6,544 bases of DNA from Armatimonadota bacterium (GTDB taxonomy: Bacteria > Armatimonadota > Fervidibacteria > Fervidibacterales > Fervidibacteraceae). The DNA lies in assembly GCA_026419315.1 (NCBI GenBank), contig JANZZQ010000063.1, positions 1 to 6,544 of the forward strand, in the 5' to 3' direction. The position numbers were made by a program, and so were the translations under genes. The notes under the pieces were generated by a model that searched no databases, had not been told where the DNA came from, and saw only the letters and a program-made list of their open reading frames with translations. How positions within the stretch are numbered: the first letter of the stretch is position 1; the number at the start of each line of letters is the position of its first letter. This document shows positions 6,252 to 6,544 of this stretch, one piece after another.

Positions 6252-6280
6252 TTGACATCGCTCTCTCGAGTGGCTATAAT
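6252..6280 (+). promoter_or_regulatory. rRNA promoter P2, perfect sigma70 consensus
   Basis: TTGACA (6252-6257) and TATAAT (6275-6280) are both perfect, with a 17-base spacer. The predicted start is near G6287, about 128 bases before mature 16S. An A run at 6237-6242 lies just upstream and could act as a weak UP element. Such a strong promoter directly before 16S is as expected for the rRNA operon. Confidence 0.88.
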
Positions 6281-6286
6281 TAACGT

Positions 6287-6414
6287 GCCACTTGAAGCAC
6301 CTTGACAATGGAACAGTGCTGGGTGTGGGAGAAAGAGTGACAGGTGTTCGCTCGTGCTCCCATCCAGCAGAGAACCCGTCCACCCATCGCTTATTGCGAT
6401 GGGTTGATTTAATT
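6287..6414 (+). ncRNA. 16S rRNA leader (pre-rRNA 5' segment)
   Basis: This is the transcribed spacer between P2 and 16S. It holds a two-part hairpin at 6318-6368: GCTGGG (6318-6323) with TCCAGC (6363-6368), TGGGAG (6326-6331) with CTCCCA (6357-6362), and an inner GAGTGA/TCGCTC pair (6335-6340/6348-6353). A perfect 9-bp hairpin follows, ACCCATCGC/GCGATGGGT with a TTATT loop (6382-6404). The segment 6363-6372 can alternatively pair with 6413-6422 at the 16S start. No boxA-like antitermination motif was recognised. Confidence 0.7.
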
Positions 6415-6544
6415 CTGCTGGAGAGTTTGATGGTGGCTCAGGGCGAACGCTGGCGGCGTGGATAAGGCATGCAAGTCGAGCGCAGGCTTGCCTACGGGTT
6501 TTGCTCGTAGGTAGGCGCTGAGCGGCGAACGGGCGAGTAATGCA
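6415..6544 (+). rRNA. rrs: 16S ribosomal RNA, 5' end (partial, cut by window end)
   Basis: AGAGTTTGAT at 6422-6431 corresponds to E. coli positions 8-17, which puts the mature 5' end near 6415 (a few bases uncertain). GGCTCAG, GAACGCTGGCGGCGTG, GCATGCAAGTCGAGCG and CGGGCGAGTAATG follow in the normal order, covering helices 1 to 6 and the V1 region. Helix 1 (GAGTT/GGCTC) is intact. The V1 helix is long: GCTTGCCTACG (6486-6496) pairs along 11 positions with CGTAGGTAGGC (6506-6516), including three G-T wobbles. Two bases equivalent to E. coli 18 and 19 are both G, unlike nearly all bacteria. The rest of the gene lies beyond the window. Confidence 0.97.

Noticed and set aside
6302..6330. A third TTGACA (6302-6307) downstream of rRNA promoter P2
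   Set aside because: The position 17 bases further reads GTGGGA, which is not a -10 box, and the region lies within the P2 transcript.
1..6544. CRISPR array, insertion sequence, prophage or tRNA gene
   Set aside because: No spaced direct repeats, transposase or integrase frames, terminal repeats or tRNA cloverleaf were seen on either strand.

Overview
The window is bacterial chromosome with four complete protein genes and the start of a ribosomal RNA operon. The last 130 bases are the 5' end of 16S rRNA. Its wording (a GGCGGCGTGGATAAGGCATG block and an unusual GATGGTGGCTCAG near the 5' end) does not look like Proteobacteria, Firmicutes or Actinobacteria. It recalls deep-branching lineages such as Armatimonadota/Fervidibacteria or Planctomycetes-like groups, but this is a tentative impression. 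The 16S part is about 62% G+C by hand count, with a long stable V1 helix, while the protein genes look close to 50% G+C by eye. That contrast would suit a thermophile. The genes imply a peptidoglycan-walled, probably rod-shaped cell that makes lysine through diaminopimelate.

Layout: aspS (aspartyl-tRNA synthetase) runs leftward from 1953 to 61. A 134-bp gap separates it from the divergent lysA (diaminopimelate decarboxylase, 2088-3404). A 312-bp stretch without a convincing gene follows (3405-3716). It holds an imperfect inverted repeat and, at its right end, a promoter and a hairpin that buries the ribosome binding site of the next gene. That gene is a YhaM-type OB-fold/HD 3'-5' exoribonuclease with an unusual long C-terminal tail (3717-4958). 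After 27 bp comes rodA (4986-6089), probably in the same transcript, and then a terminator-like hairpin. Two tandem sigma70-type promoters, the second with perfect consensus boxes, lead into a structured leader and 16S rRNA, which is cut by the window end at 6544.

The genes are housekeeping: translation (aspS, 16S), lysine and cell-wall precursor supply (lysA), RNA decay (yhaM-like) and cell elongation (rodA). I see no mobile element, CRISPR array, toxin-antitoxin or defence system, and no clearly new multi-gene system. The points worth a second look are RNA-level ones: the ribosome-binding-site hairpin at the exonuclease gene, two mutually exclusive folds in the 16S leader, and a double base change in the 16S central pseudoknot. 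At protein level they are the exonuclease tail and the signature of a non-discriminating AspRS.
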